DNA of 64,000 nucleotides from Ceratodon purpureus (lineage: Eukaryota; Streptophyta; Bryopsida; Pseudoditrichales; Ditrichaceae): contig CM026421.1 in assembly GCA_014871385.1 (NCBI GenBank), forward strand, positions 26,654,752-26,718,751, in the 5' to 3' direction. Under the pieces are notes generated by a model, which saw only the letters and a program-made list of their open reading frames with translations, made no database searches and was not told where the DNA came from. Positions 1-11,666 of this stretch are shown here, one piece after another. How positions within the stretch are numbered: position 1 is the stretch's first letter; every line of letters begins with the position of its first letter. The position numbers and the translations under genes are program-made.

Positions 1-920
1 AGTAGTCAAGTTCTTTTGACATCCAAATACAGTAAATCCCACGTAACCTCGGTTGTGCGTGGTTTTATACCCCCAACTTCGGGTTTAATGAAAACTTAAG
101 GATACTTCACACTAGAATCGACCAAGAAAATCCATTTACTTCCTTCATCATGGATAAAATGGAAAAAATGATGTGGTAAAATGTTTCTATTGGAAGTAGT
201 AGATGAAGTTGAAAATGGATACAGATAAAGTGGCTTACAAACATGGATCAAGTCATACACTAAAATACTAGAATTTGATCCAAAGTCCATGAATTTTGTT
301 CACTCATGTTATTTTTGTCGAAATGTTTGTAGTAACAAGTTTGATTCATTTCTTTTCAATATGTCCTATTTCACACATTCAAAATGAGATAAAACAGAAA
401 TGGTACAAGGAGGAGTAATTTTTATGAATACTTTGGACAACAAAAAACTAGTTGAAATGATCAATGGAGGTAAATTTGAGTACCCGGAATTTTTATCTTT
501 GGTGAGAAGATTAGTCAACCCTGATCTTTTAAGGATTAAGCAGACGATTGGAGCAATTATTGACGATGAATTGGATCTTTGGAAGTTTCAGATATGTATT
601 AAGTGTCAGAGGAAATCTTTGAACAGAAAACTGATTTCAGTTGGGGTACATAACTTACTGCAGGGGATGGGTTTGTTGCAACAGTTCTGATGAAGCAGCT
701 CTAGGGGCCAATTTAGACAAGGAAGACAAGGCCAATCTTTTTGGAGGCCTAAATATCCTTCTCTATATTTCTTCGCCGGCCTGCTCTACTCGGGCCTGGT
801 TAGCAAAGGCGTACTTTCTTTTCTCAATGGAATTTTCACCATTTGACTCAAAATAAATAATATATATATCCTTCTTTTTGTTTTCGGGGGCTATCATTCT
901 GCTTGTCCTTTCATTAGCTA
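1..920. other. AT-rich intergenic DNA, no gene recognised
   Basis: This stretch has only short open frames (for example 400-690 on the plus strand) with no recognisable domain and no convincing splice structure. It ends at the TTAA that borders the first short transposon. I see no RNA gene or regulatory site that I can support. Confidence 0.5.
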
Positions 921-924
921 TTAA

Positions 925-1703
925 CCCCTAAAGCATCAACTCAACAATTTTGGTATGATTTTGGGTCCGGTCAGGCTCCCTATGAGTCAAATTTTACCGG
1001 ATGTGGTTGTGACTTTGGTACAATATGGGAAATTATCATATCTTTCTAACAAGACCAAATTTTACTTTCATCGAGCCCGTAGTTAAGAAATAATTCGTGT
1101 TTAAAGATCAAAATTCAATTCAGGGCAGCTCGGGCAGGTTTGGTGTGGTGTACCAAATCTATGACACTCTACAGTGACTTCCAAATGATCCTTTCTGAAA
1201 TCGTTTCACAATTTTTTTTAAAACTTGATTTTGAGAAATCCAACCGTAGGATCTTGTTTAGAGCCATCCAATTAGTCTACGAACAAAGTTTTATAAAGTT
1301 TGATTGTACGGATCTTGAGATATATTCAGTCAAAGTTCCAAGTTTTATAAAACTTGTGAAACAGATCTACAGCGATTGGGTCACCTTCGTCACCCATTTT
1401 TCCTTCACCATTTTCTCCTCCTAAATCACTGTAAAATTCATATCTATTTCACTCTCCGAAAGGTGGCTGTCCCTGCTAGGCAGTACCCAAAAAAACTTTT
1501 CTCTCAAGTTCAAACCTTATGATCTTCCAAACGGCGAGGAGTTACAATCTATAATTTTTTGTACACATACATGTACAAGTTAGGAACTAGATCCTACGGT
1601 TAGTTTCTTTGAAATACGTTTGAATTTGCATAATTCTGCCTTGAACTAAAATAGGGCAGAATTGAGGCAGAATTTGGGATTTTATGGCCAAATGCTTTAG
1701 GGG
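925..1703. mobile_element. Short non-autonomous piggyBac-like element (MITE family A)
   Basis: The element is bounded by TTAA on both sides (921-924 and 1704-1707), the target-site duplication typical of piggyBac transposons. Its left end begins CCCCTAAAGCAT and its right end finishes ATGCTTTAGGGG, a perfect 12-bp terminal inverted repeat. The first nine bases equal the ends of the full-length piggyBac copies at 24966-35591. It is 779 bp and has no transposase frame, so it must move in trans if at all. The interior (a GGTCCGGTCAGGCTC block just inside the left end, and a block near 1561-1610) is shared with a decayed relative at 43718-44587. Confidence 0.85.
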
Positions 1704-1707
1704 TTAA

Positions 1708-2957
1708 TATCTCGATAGGGCTTTGAGAGCATCATTAATCAAGCTGCAAATTAAGGGCTAGTTCACACTATGCCCAAGTTGAGAGGATGACCGTCACTTT
1801 TTTTACCAAACTCAGGTAGAGAAACCAAAAACCTTGAAAATAAGGTGATTTGTCCACAAAGGACGGAGATAAAAATTCTCTGAAATTTTTTTGAAATGAA
1901 GAAGAAGAAAAGATGAAGGATATACCTTGTTTAGTATTTTTATTCTTTGTGAATAATTGTCTATAATTTCTAAAAGTGGGGAGTTTGTCAAACCTTTTCC
2001 TTGTATACTAGACTCTTCCTGAATCAAACGTGATGGTGTTCTAAAACCATTAACTAATATTATAGAAAAATCGACATAAGACTACTAAAAAACCACAACT
2101 TAACATTATCTGGCAAAACTTGGTTGGTCCACGAAAACTTGGTTGGTCATGCAGAAATTATTTATTTTTTGTTTACCACGTCCCGATTTTACAGCAACCT
2201 TATTACACGCCTTGAGGGTATTCATGGTTTTTGATTTCTTTATCTTATGTGAAGAGGTAGAGCGCAATGAAAAAAAAGTTTGGCCTCTTTACGAAAGTTT
2301 GGATCGAGCATTTTACTCGACCCAAATTATTGCATGAGAGGTCGTTGGCTTGGCACCATAACTTCATACGAGTGATGCCACCTAGGCTTTTTTCGAAGCG
2401 ACGTTTTTTAGACTTTGGCCTTTAGAGTGAAGGCCCACAAGTCGGACTTTGGACATTCCAGCATTTTCATTGGTCCAAAGCAACGGCCTTTCAAAGTCTG
2501 GACATAGTCTGAATTGGCTCTAAGACTTCCATACGTCGATAGCAAGTTCCTTCACCTTTGAACAAAAATTATTATTTGAAAAACTAAAATTCATCTCCTC
2601 AAAATTGATTTTATTTATTTATTTATTTTTTAAAATCACTTGAAATAACCTCATATGTCTTAATTTAGACAAATATCACTAAAAATATTTTTTTGTATTT
2701 TCATTTTTAATCTTCAAAATTTTCAACTTTATTTATTTGTTTGTTTTTTTTTTTTTTTTTTTTTTTAATAATCTCATTTATAAACAAACGTGCTATTGAT
2801 ATATGATATGTAAAAACTAAATATGAAATGGCCATTATTTAAGATTTTGGTTACCATTTCAAGTGAAGGTAAAGGGAATCCAATACATAAGCATATGAGG
2901 GCCCACCAAAAGCTTTGGAAAAGAAGAAGATAAATTATAGTCACAAATACCTAGTAA
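1708..2957. other. Intergenic, AT-rich; no gene seen
   Basis: No domain-bearing frame is visible. It contains a poly-T tract near 2747-2766 and ends at the TTAA bordering the next short element. Confidence 0.5.
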
Positions 2958-2961
2958 TTAA

Positions 2962-3788
2962 ACCCTAAAGGACTAATGGACCAAAACTTACTATAACTTA
3001 TGATTGCAATAAAAAAAATCTTAGTTTGAATTTTTTAGTGAAGGTGAATATTTGTAAGACCTTTAAAATAAAACAATTATCATCAAATTTTGATATATAT
3101 TGAGAAAGTTATGAGGTTTTTGAGATTTCGTCCCAAATCAAGACAACAATGTTAGGGTTAAGAAAAATCTCAAATCCTTTTTTAATCTAAAAAATAAATA
3201 TAATCGTATCGTGTAGGTTTTTATGAATTTAGGAAGCTTTGATTCATTGCATTCTGACAAGTTAAGCAAATGATACAAAAAGCCATGTTTTGTGGAAAAT
3301 TCCCGAAATTCTAACAAAAAAATATTTTTAAGTCTCATTTTGAATTCAATTTTAAAAATTTACAAATTAAAAAACTATGAAAGGTTAAAATAGCTTCTTA
3401 CAACACTCTCATAGCTAGGATTGACATTATTGTATTTTATGTCAAAAAAAGTAGTGATATTGGTTTTATTATCATATAATGTTTCTATTCACTTTATATT
3501 TTTGTGAAAGGCAAGTATTGAAGTTTTTTAAGTAAATTATTTTTTGGGTGAATCTTCAAATCATTCATCTATTAGAATACCAATTTTTCTAATTGAATGC
3601 TCGAAGCCATATTATTTGAAAATTAAAGATCTTTAGCATGAATTTTAAAAAATCTTTTTTTGGTATTTAGGGACTATGAGCTTGCAATTCGTTTTGATTC
3701 TAACCCTACATTTTGGAGAGGAAGCTTTTGCTATGGAGGTAATAAAATGACAATTTTGAGAAGAAAAAAAATCTTAATCCTTTAGAGA
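2962..3788. mobile_element. Short piggyBac-like element, left member of a TTAA-sharing pair
   Basis: TTAA at 2958-2961 is followed by ACCCTAAAGGACTAATGG. The right end reads ATCCTTTAGAGA before TTAA at 3789-3792, and its reverse complement matches the left end in the core CTAAAGGA. The element is about 827 bp with no coding capacity. The right TTAA is also the left TTAA of the next element, so the two abut with a single shared target site. The ends are diverged from the CCCCTAAAG consensus, so the call is less sure than for its neighbour. Confidence 0.6.
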
Positions 3789-3792
3789 TTAA

Positions 3793-4706
3793 CCTCTAAA
3801 GGACAAATAGCCCACTAGGGGCTATTTTAGAATTTGGGCAAGTACATGTAACTTCAATTTAAGTTGGGATTTTTTAAAACTTTTTGTGAATGATTGCCGT
3901 AGCAAGGACTTCAAGGAAATCTATTTCTTTTTTCAATTTGACATTTAAAAAAATTGTTATGGTACCTGAAGTCGAATTTGGTGCTTAGCGGGCAGTTCAA
4001 GCAATCATGCTAAATATATCTATTACCTATGAGATTTTTTCAATAAATATTTCATCTTGTCATCTTTGAGATTTCTCAAAGAAAAAAATCTTTTAGTACA
4101 AAAGGTTCACTCCACAAAAGATCAAAGTTTTATCACTGTTTCAGGCAATGTACTAAAAAAACTTCTTCTTTCCTTCATAAAAGTTAGAAATTTTATTTTT
4201 CTTAGGTTTTTTCTCTTTTTCACTTAAATTATCGACATCAATCTTAACTTTGATCGTTTGGATTGGGACTTGACAAAATAATGGAATTTCTACGAAAGAA
4301 ATAAGATTTAGCATTTTTTTGCATTCAACTCAATAAAAATATCGTTTTTAACATGCAGCTACACTTGCTTTTTAGTTGTAATTTTTTATATGCAATTATC
4401 TAACTTAGTTTTCTTTGTCATGCACCAAAAACCCCAAAATCCATAATGCAAAAAACCTAAGAGTATGACGACTTAGTAAAAAATCGTGTCAAAAAAGTTT
4501 GTTTTCAAATTTCAAATGATATAATCTTCTAATCTCTACAGTCGATTATGATAATGTTTATTGAGCTATTTACTACAAAAATATAATTGAAGATCATACG
4601 GTTAGATTTCAAAAATAATGATTTTTTAGTCATTCATGCTCTTTTACTTTGGAAATGGCAGTTTTGAAGCGTGTTTTGATGAAACATAGTCATAGAACTT
4701 TAGAGG
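3793..4706. mobile_element. Short piggyBac-like element (MITE family B)
   Basis: The left end is CCTCTAAAGGACAAATAGCC and the right end CTTTAGAGG, flanked by TTAA at 3789-3792 and 4707-4710. The first 70 or so bases parallel the left end of the autonomous piggyBac (a GGGGCTATTTT block, then a TTTGGGCA-GTAC block). The 914-bp body aligns by eye along its whole length with the element at 46094-47017. No open frame of note is present, which is consistent with a deletion-type or MITE-type derivative mobilised by the piggyBac transposase. Confidence 0.8.
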
Positions 4707-4710
4707 TTAA

Positions 4711-6119
4711 TAACAAAAATTTAACTAACTCAATAACAACTAATTGGTATAAGACTACCTTTTCTCCAATCTAGTTTATCTCCAAGCCATAAGCTCACTA
4801 TTAGTTGGAAAAGGCGTTTATTTTATATAATTAGTCTGAATTTAAAATTGATGGATTGGTTTTAGCAAATGTGGAAAATGTAATGGCTTGGACACAATTA
4901 AATGAGCAATTATAGGAAAAAAAACATTGTGCCAACCAACAACCGAAAAGCTTTGAAATTTCTATTTCACACATTAGGATTGTTTGACAATGATGTAATA
5001 AAGACATAGTATTAGACTTTTGTCCAATCAAATGCAAGTTTGTAGTTTAATAGTGACATATTGGGCTTTGCACATTTACAAAGTATGCCTTGTAGAGGAA
5101 GAATTTTGTTGTGGTTTGTAATGGGAATCCCCAAACACTATTTCAATTGAATTGGTTACGAGTGTGGATCAAGGTGTCAAATAGCACATATGTCGGTTCC
5201 GCATCACTTTTTGTATTAGATTGATGATGCATTACCTTGATGAATTGACCCAACAATGTCTACAAAAATGGCCTTCCAAAATAATATCACCATTTTTATT
5301 TGTTGTCGTAATACACATAAAGTAGCCATTATACTTTTCGTTGAAATTAAAATCAATTTTTTTGTATTGCAAACATTTTGACACAAAGAGAAGTCAAAGT
5401 TTGTTGACATTTTTTGGATGGCACGAATAATACCGATATCTTTTATTTCAACTTTTATGATCTTTAATTGGCCTAAACCTCGAGAAGAAGCATTGTTTGT
5501 TTTTGTATTGTTTCATTTTTATTTGCTTAAAATGTCAAAGACTGAGATTAAATAACAATATTATAATGGAGATATTTGTATAACTACTGAAAAAAATATA
5601 TTTTGTTGGAGACAAGAACATTACAAATGTATGACTTTCTTTCAATATTTAATAAATTTTGATTTTTTTGGTTGAAAATAAGGACAACTAACAAGACTTA
5701 TTAGGCATTTAACGTATTACGGATAAGACATTAAATCTAGAAAAGTGTGAAATTCTTTGCAATAATTGATTTTTTGTAGATCATGTGTTGCAAGAAACAA
5801 ACAACAATAAAAAATTTCATAAAAAATTAAAAAATTAAATTTTTTACAAAACAAAAAGTGAATAAATAAAATAAATTTGAAAGTCTTCCCTACGCAAATG
5901 GCCAGATGACATTGTAGGTAGCCCATTCACAAAATGTAAGTTTTTTAATCATTACTTTTGAATTCGTCTTTTTTGAATTCAAATAATTAAATCTTAAAAA
6001 AAAAATGATCACATAACTTTCTATTAAATTAACATATTGAAAATTTATCAATTCTAATTTATTTTAAAATGATTATGCAATGTCTATTTAAAAACAAAAC
6101 AAATAAACTTTTAGAAGTC
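4711..6119. other. AT-rich intergenic DNA
   Basis: Only short frames are present, with no recognisable domain, tRNA or tandem repeat. Nothing further can be supported. Confidence 0.5.
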
Positions 6120-6412
6120 TTTAGACTTCTTAAATAATATAAACAACATAAAGTATTATATAATGATAAATCACATTCAAGTCATATTTGAAGTCTACAA
6201 AAGAAGTCATGAGAAGGCGTTTCCTAAAAAAGAAGACTTGAGTACTATCGATAATGCTTAAATTAAAATTATTTATATATTTAAACTTTACAAGTATGAG
6301 GTCATATATTTTTCATGTCAATGTATGTTAAACCGTTATTAACATTTAATTAGAAAGTATTATCTCAAAAAACTTTAATTTACAATATTTCTATAAATAT
6401 GTGAAGTGTATG
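6120..6412 (+). repeat. Left copy of a dispersed direct repeat flanking a gene-fragment cassette
   Basis: The stretch contains phrases that recur in the same order at 8440-8905, for example AAAAAAGAAGACTTGAGTA, CATGTCA-TGTATGTTAAAC and AAAAAACTTTAATTTACAAT. The right copy is longer because of an extra AT-rich segment. The two copies bracket the broken gene pieces at 6420-8430, so they could be degenerate ends of one composite element or independent insertions of one repeat family. Confidence 0.6.
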
Positions 6413-6419
6413 ATAAATC

Positions 6420-6764
6420 CTTAGTAAGCACATCGCTTCGTGCCTTGATATGGAACGGATAAAAACGCATTCCTATCCTTGGTGCTATTGGAACCGGATT
6501 ATCTTCAGGCATTCTGTGAGTGGTCTGGTTACCTAAATTTCACCGATGCTATTCTTGTTAAAGTAATTGGCATGAATGATCCATTTTTTCGGAACACTCT
6601 TGGTATGGCCAAGGTTCGGGACATAGTGGTGAATGGAGACCTTATGGATACATATGTCTGCTAACGTCAAGTAAAATACATCTATAGGTTGCATGCTAAT
6701 TATTGGCTTGCGTTGAGGTTATCTGAGGATGGTGTTGAAACAAAGTAGGGGTGGCCCAAAAGGT
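6420..6764 (+). pseudogene. Broken gene piece related to the pseudogene at 19861-20656
   Basis: The nucleotide sequence follows 20036-20390 closely: the frames EWSGYLNF, AILVKVI, MAKV and the block around 'LHANYWL' recur in the same order. The frame is interrupted by stops, for example after TYVC at 6664. The piece ends at a 24-bp sequence (6741-6764) that is repeated at 8293-8316, where the same gene family resumes, so about 1.5 kb of other DNA splits this copy. I do not recognise the protein family. Confidence 0.6.
6741..6764 (+). repeat. 24-bp direct repeat, copy 1 (split point of the pseudogene)
   Basis: A 24-bp string centred on GGGGTGGCCCAAAAGG occurs here and again at 8293-8316. The two copies flank a 1.53-kb insert inside a pseudogene copy. 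It may be a target duplication of the inserted DNA or a repair-associated tandem duplication. Confidence 0.65.
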
Positions 6765-7131
6765 GGAGTACAATTGCTCTGAATTTCTTAAGTTGTCTCT
6801 TTTAATCTATTGAAGTTCCTCGCTTTTTAAAACAATCTTGTAAATTTGCAGAAAGACTTCCCAAATTTACCATAAGAAAATTAGCTCATTAGGTGTCAAA
6901 AGTACGTGCAGCATAAATTGATTGCAAGATATTGGGCACCTCATCAGTCCCGAGCGTCTTCATCTCCACTTTGTCATCTGCATTTTATGACATACGACAT
7001 GAGCATGAAAAGTATCGCAACTCAATACCGTATCGTAATGAATGCACAACTACAACGATAAAAGCTGTGAAGAAGTCAAACGATTGATGCGAATTCACCC
7101 TCAAAAATGTACTATATAAAGTACTATCTAG

Positions 7132-7980
7132 CTACTTACTTGCACTCCGAATGAACACTCGATGTCCGCATTGCACTGTAATTCTTTTGTCAACATCTGT
7201 GCACGCAATTGCTACATTCTGTAATTTGTCCAAGAGATGATCATCCAGCGATACTTTAAACTGCAGAATGCGTGATCCTTTCGTGATGTTTTGAACAGGG
7301 CCTATTACACTCTTAGAGGCTTTCAGAGCATCGATCTCTATTTCGTTTGAAACATGTATCACAATATCCACAGGTGGGGAACGACAATCTCGAGAATCCT
7401 TTTGAGCGATGTACTGAGAGTCAGTTGGATTTGCCGACGACGTTGAAGCTTCACTACTCGAGTTGAGTCCTCCTCCATTCGCACAAACATCCTTGGGCTG
7501 AGATTGTTGATTATTTGCAGAGATAATTGTTTATCCACCTTTTCAAATTTTAAGTCGCACAAACCTTTCAACATACTGTGAATCTCCTTCATCGTTCTGC
7601 GATCCTCCTTATCATGGGCAAACACACCCTGAAAAGGCCAAAAATGCAAATATCTAGAGAAGTGGTGGAGGAACAAAAGGATAATTGGCCAAAAGATATT
7701 CGTATAAGGACTCGCTGCAACAGCTTCAAACTTGGATTTCAATGAAAAATTTGCCGATGGACTTTGATCAGTGGATTCCGGTGAAGTTGTCATTGCTCTC
7801 AAGCAGCTCAAGAGATGGTAGCAGTACTCATCAGATGGTGGCAGTCGGCTGGTACCAAACACGTCATTCCTGAGTCCTTGATTTAGCAAAAAAAGGGTGG
7901 CATGGCGACATGTTTCTGACCCAAGGGCTTCGCCTAGGAGCTGTGTTAGCAATGTCGTTGGGTCAAGCTGACGGCATGGA
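7132..7980 (-). pseudogene. Minus-strand gene fragment with a frameshift, unknown function
   Basis: Read on the minus strand, one frame (7952 to 7359) begins near QLDPTTLLTQLLGEALG and continues through LPPSDEYCYHLLSCLRAM. A candidate splice acceptor, CCTTTTCAG, falls just before GVFAHDKEDR, which suggests that part of the open stretch was intronic in the parent gene. Near 7370 the sense jumps to another frame (VDIVIHVSNEIEIDALKAS, ending at 7132), consistent with loss of one base in a C run. The piece lies inside the 1.5-kb insert bounded by the 24-bp repeats. I do not recognise the family. It looks like a captured fragment of a conserved gene rather than a working gene. Confidence 0.4.
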
Positions 7981-8199
7981 CAAACATTAGGTCCCTTGAA
8001 AAATGGAGTCCTTAAGAAATGGAGTTACAGTCCACTGAGCTGGGAAGCATGCCCTTGACGTGGCAATTTCTGATTTCACCTTGTGCGTTCAACTTTCCAT
8101 GTGCTGCCTACATGGACGAACTAATTTGGGGTAAATTGCTGACATGGATTGAGCGCTTCTCGTTGATTTATGGATTTCTACCTGTACTCAAGGTTATTT

Positions 8200-8430
8200 G
8201 CGAAACACCGGTGTACCATGGGTTTTGCATTGCGGTCTTTAAGGGACCTCGATGAATTCTGCAAAAGAAAAACCAATTCTCAGTATCCTCCTCAAAGTAG
8301 GGGTGGCCCAAAAGGTAGGATTACAATTAACCTAAGCTTTGGTGGAAGCAGTTCAAGTTGGAATCCCAATCCTATAGATCCAAAGACTGGTTTGGCTCAC
8401 TCTACTAGGGTGAAGATGGCTATGCTCTAA
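8200..8430 (+). pseudogene. Continuation of the split pseudogene (SRGGPKG...DPKTGLAHST piece)
   Basis: From 8293 the frame SRGGPKGRITINLSFGGSS followed by NPIDPKTGLAHSTRVKMAML matches 20370-20490, where the same passage is followed by EQEERYLQLRML. Here a stop codon comes directly after MAML. It is the 3' part of the copy whose 5' part lies at 6420-6764. The product is not recognised. Confidence 0.6.
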
Positions 8431-8439
8431 GAACATAAA

Positions 8440-8905
8440 ATATTTTTATAAGCAAAAATATTGCAATATGGAGTATTATACAATGATATATCACATTAAA
8501 GTCGTATATGAAGTTTAGAAAAAAATTCATGAGAAGATGCATCCTAAAAAAGAAGACTTGAGTAATATTGATAATGCTTAAAGTGTTTAAAGTACCTAGA
8601 GTTATGAGAATGAAGATAGTAAAAATGATGATAATTATAAAATCCGTTGGTATATAATGATATAATATATAATATATTATGTGATAGAATATTTTTTAAA
8701 TGTTTAAATTTATTTTTAAATTTTAAGAAATTTAAATCTTTAAACTATTAAAATTCAAATGGTTTATATATTTAAACTATTCAAGTATTAGTTCATATGT
8801 TTTTCATGTCATTGTATGTTAAACTGTTATTAACATTTAAATAAAAAGCACTATCTTAAAAAACTTTAATTTACAATATTTTTATAAATATGTGAAGTGT
8901 GTATT
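8440..8905 (+). repeat. Right copy of the dispersed direct repeat
   Basis: Its phrases match 6120-6412 in order, with an added AT-rich block around 8590-8760. Together the two copies enclose the gene-fragment cassette. Confidence 0.6.
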
Positions 8906-9700
8906 ATATTCAATAACATTTATACACAAATTCATAATAGTATTAATATGATTAATATATATATCTTATTTTATAAACCTTGAAATACTACTTCCATGTC
9001 ACTATTTATTTATTAATCAAATTAAGTAAAATCAATAAAGTCATAGTTAATACAATTATCATAGTTTAAATAAATAAATTATAGTTTTTACTTATTATCA
9101 TCAAATGTAACAAATTTTCTTAATCTCTTGATAGTAGCCTCTATTTGGATCTTAGAGGAATTTTAAGATTTGAAGATAGTGACAAGAGATATTACAACAC
9201 AATACTCCTCACTACATTCTATTCATTGCTTACCGCCCTTTGAGGTGCAAATTCTCAAATTTATCAAAATTTATTTTAGAATTTATTTCCAAATTAAAAG
9301 GATTTGAATCATCTATAAATGATTAGTTTTAAACATACTTTTTACACATGTTTATAAAGAAAGTATGACATACATCATGTTTTTTTTTTATTTTTTTTTT
9401 ATTTTTTTTTATTTTTAATTTTTTTATATTAGCCTATATCAATAAGTTTCATATATACCTATCTTGTGATCTTAATCAATACCCCATGGTCAAAAATGGA
9501 AAGAATACATTTTTATAGTCTATTGCTCACACTAAAAAGGTAATTTAGGAATATTTGGTCTTAAATAAATGCAATAAATTTTTTCGTAGAATAAATTACC
9601 CATGTTCAAACGACCAATTTCTTTAAATATTTTTGTATACTTTGTGAAATCTAGTTGAAACTTTCAAGATTGAATCTTGAACATATTGAACATGTTTAGG
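8906..9700. other. AT-rich intergenic DNA with T-rich tract near 9380-9425
   Basis: No supported gene. A run of T with scattered A residues sits near 9380-9425. Confidence 0.5.
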
Positions 9701-9707
9701 ATTTACC

Positions 9708-9724
9708 AGTACTATACTGGTGTA
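9708..9724. repeat. Short perfect inverted repeat ACCAGTA/TACTGGT
   Basis: Two 7-bp arms flank a 3-base centre. It lies at the point where base composition changes from AT-rich to GC-richer DNA, and similar AGTATC/CAGTA words recur through 9.7-10.5 kb. Its meaning is unknown. Confidence 0.5.
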
Positions 9725-11590
9725 ACGCATCCAAAACTTCAACCACAACGTGGCAGCCAATAGCAATACAAGTGGGATTCAGTGCACACCTACAATCACA
9801 ATACTGTACTGTACTCATTTCCCACCTGAGGACCTAATGTCCAAATCTGCGAGTACACCAATCCATGGAAACGCAGTTCTCCATGTTGTTAGTGAACCTG
9901 TCAAATTGAGTTGAGGCAATCCGTTGATTGCGGCCCCATCCAGAGGACAACTTGCGCAGGTGGAGCCTTCCTGCCCCCGCCCTTCACTCCAGATTCCGAA
10001 TCCCGAATACTCCACCACGTGGCCGACCCAGAACTGCCCAGCGCATCCCCTCCTCACGCCACGCTGGACCCAGTATCGACCAATAATAGCATCACCAATG
10101 CAACTCCCTCGCCGTCGGTGCCGTTGCCCCCCTCCTCGGGCACCGACTCACATCCGCCACCACCGAAATCCGAATATCCGGACATAGTATCAAAGGGATA
10201 CTAACATGAATATTACGCAGGTAGCATACCAGTATAAAACAGGTATCTCGGAAGACCTCCCCAGGACGCCTGGCGGGCCCGTTCTGTTCTAGTGCCCACA
10301 GCTTCGTCGGTCCACGACGCAAAAAACCCGTCCACTATTTTCTTTATACCCGCACTAGTATCATACAGGTAAAACAGGAGTATCACCCCAGTACTACGTG
10401 GTTCTCACCTAGGCTTAAACAAGTGAGCTCTGTTCTTGCTTCTTCGGTCCACAACTCGCACTGCCCAGCCGGTTCACTCTCTACCCGCCAGAGTATCACA
10501 AGGACATCACCACAGTATCACCCAGACATGAGCGCAATATTACAATGGTTGGACAGGTGTATAGTCGAGGTATTGCCCGGGGCTAGTTGCGATGATTCCA
10601 TTCCGTTGTGGGGTTGGCTACTTGTGCACGAATTCCAGGGTTGCCGAGGCAGAGCTGCACGGAGAGGACGAGCCTCCACTGGGAAGAGCCTGCGCAGAGC
10701 TACCGTCTTTTTAATCTCCGGCGTGAGCTCAGTCAGTGGCCTTATGCACCTGTCGCGGCGCCTTGCGCTCTGAATTCCTTCAGATTGATTGCTCGCGTGT
10801 GGTGGAAGGTGGGGAGGAGAGGAGGTAAGTAGGTTTTGTTTTCGGATCAAATTGGGTTTTGGGTTTGAGTGTTTGTGGAGTTTGCGGAGATCGAGGTTTT
10901 GGGTTGCGTCGATGGCGAGTGGCGTTTAGAGCGCGTTACGTGCGCGTTGGGTTATGGTTTTGAGGTTTTGGTGTTAAGTTTTTTGGGATTTGGTGAGTTG
11001 GGGTTTTTTTTTGGCTGTGTTTTGGATTGGTTTTTTTGTTGGAATTGGTCAAGTGGCGTTAGCTGGGTGGGTGTGACGGTGGGGATGGAGAGGGATTTTG
11101 TGGGGAATGCTGGGAAGAGTGTGCTTGGAGGTGCTGGGGAGTTGCGGGGAGGAGCTGAGAAAGAATTTGAGGTCGTTGGATTTTGCTGATAATTCGTGAG
11201 GGTTGTTTTGGTAGGGTTTCCGAGATACATTTGATTCGACTAGAAGATGCATGTTGCTTTTTTCGCTTCTATTTAGGTTAAAGGCAACAGTAGTAATAGA
11301 ATACTCTACAGTTGGTGGGATCATGATTTGTTAAATTGCTCTCTGGTTGTCGCAGAAGGGTTTTCTAGATGAGAGCTCTTTCGGCTCTTTCGGCCACAGG
11401 AGTTCGAGGACTAATCTTGCTGTATTTTGTTTTTTACGAAAATACGTTAGTGCTGTAATATTTCTATTCAAGACATGTCGATGTCATCGCGATCTATTAC
11501 TGTCCCACTGGTCTTCGTACTCTGAGTTATGGCATGCCCTGTTTTTCTAGTAGTCCTTTTTAACGTGGAGTTTTTTACTTTTCTTTGCAG
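9725..11590 (+). promoter_or_regulatory. GC-richer upstream region and probable 5' leader of the EF-hand/SAM gene
   Basis: This region is richer in G+C than its surroundings and lies directly upstream of a plus-strand gene. A near-perfect splice donor, GAGGAGGTAAGTAGG, occurs near 10821-10835, and an acceptor, CTTTGCAG, ends at about 11590. Together they suggest a non-coding first exon and a 5'-UTR intron of about 760 bp. The proline/serine-rich open frames in 9.9-10.8 kb overlap on both strands, look like by-products of composition and are not called as genes. The promoter itself cannot be placed. Confidence 0.4.
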
Positions 11591-11666
11591 TGAAAAAATC
11601 CGTAGACAGACGGACGACGGGGTCTTTCAGCATAAACATGCATTGATTGCTTCGAAGGTTCAACAT

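Noticed and set aside
9911..10850. Pro/Ser/Arg-rich frames on both strands
   Set aside because: Overlapping frames on both strands with compositional bias indicate GC-rich non-coding DNA rather than genes.
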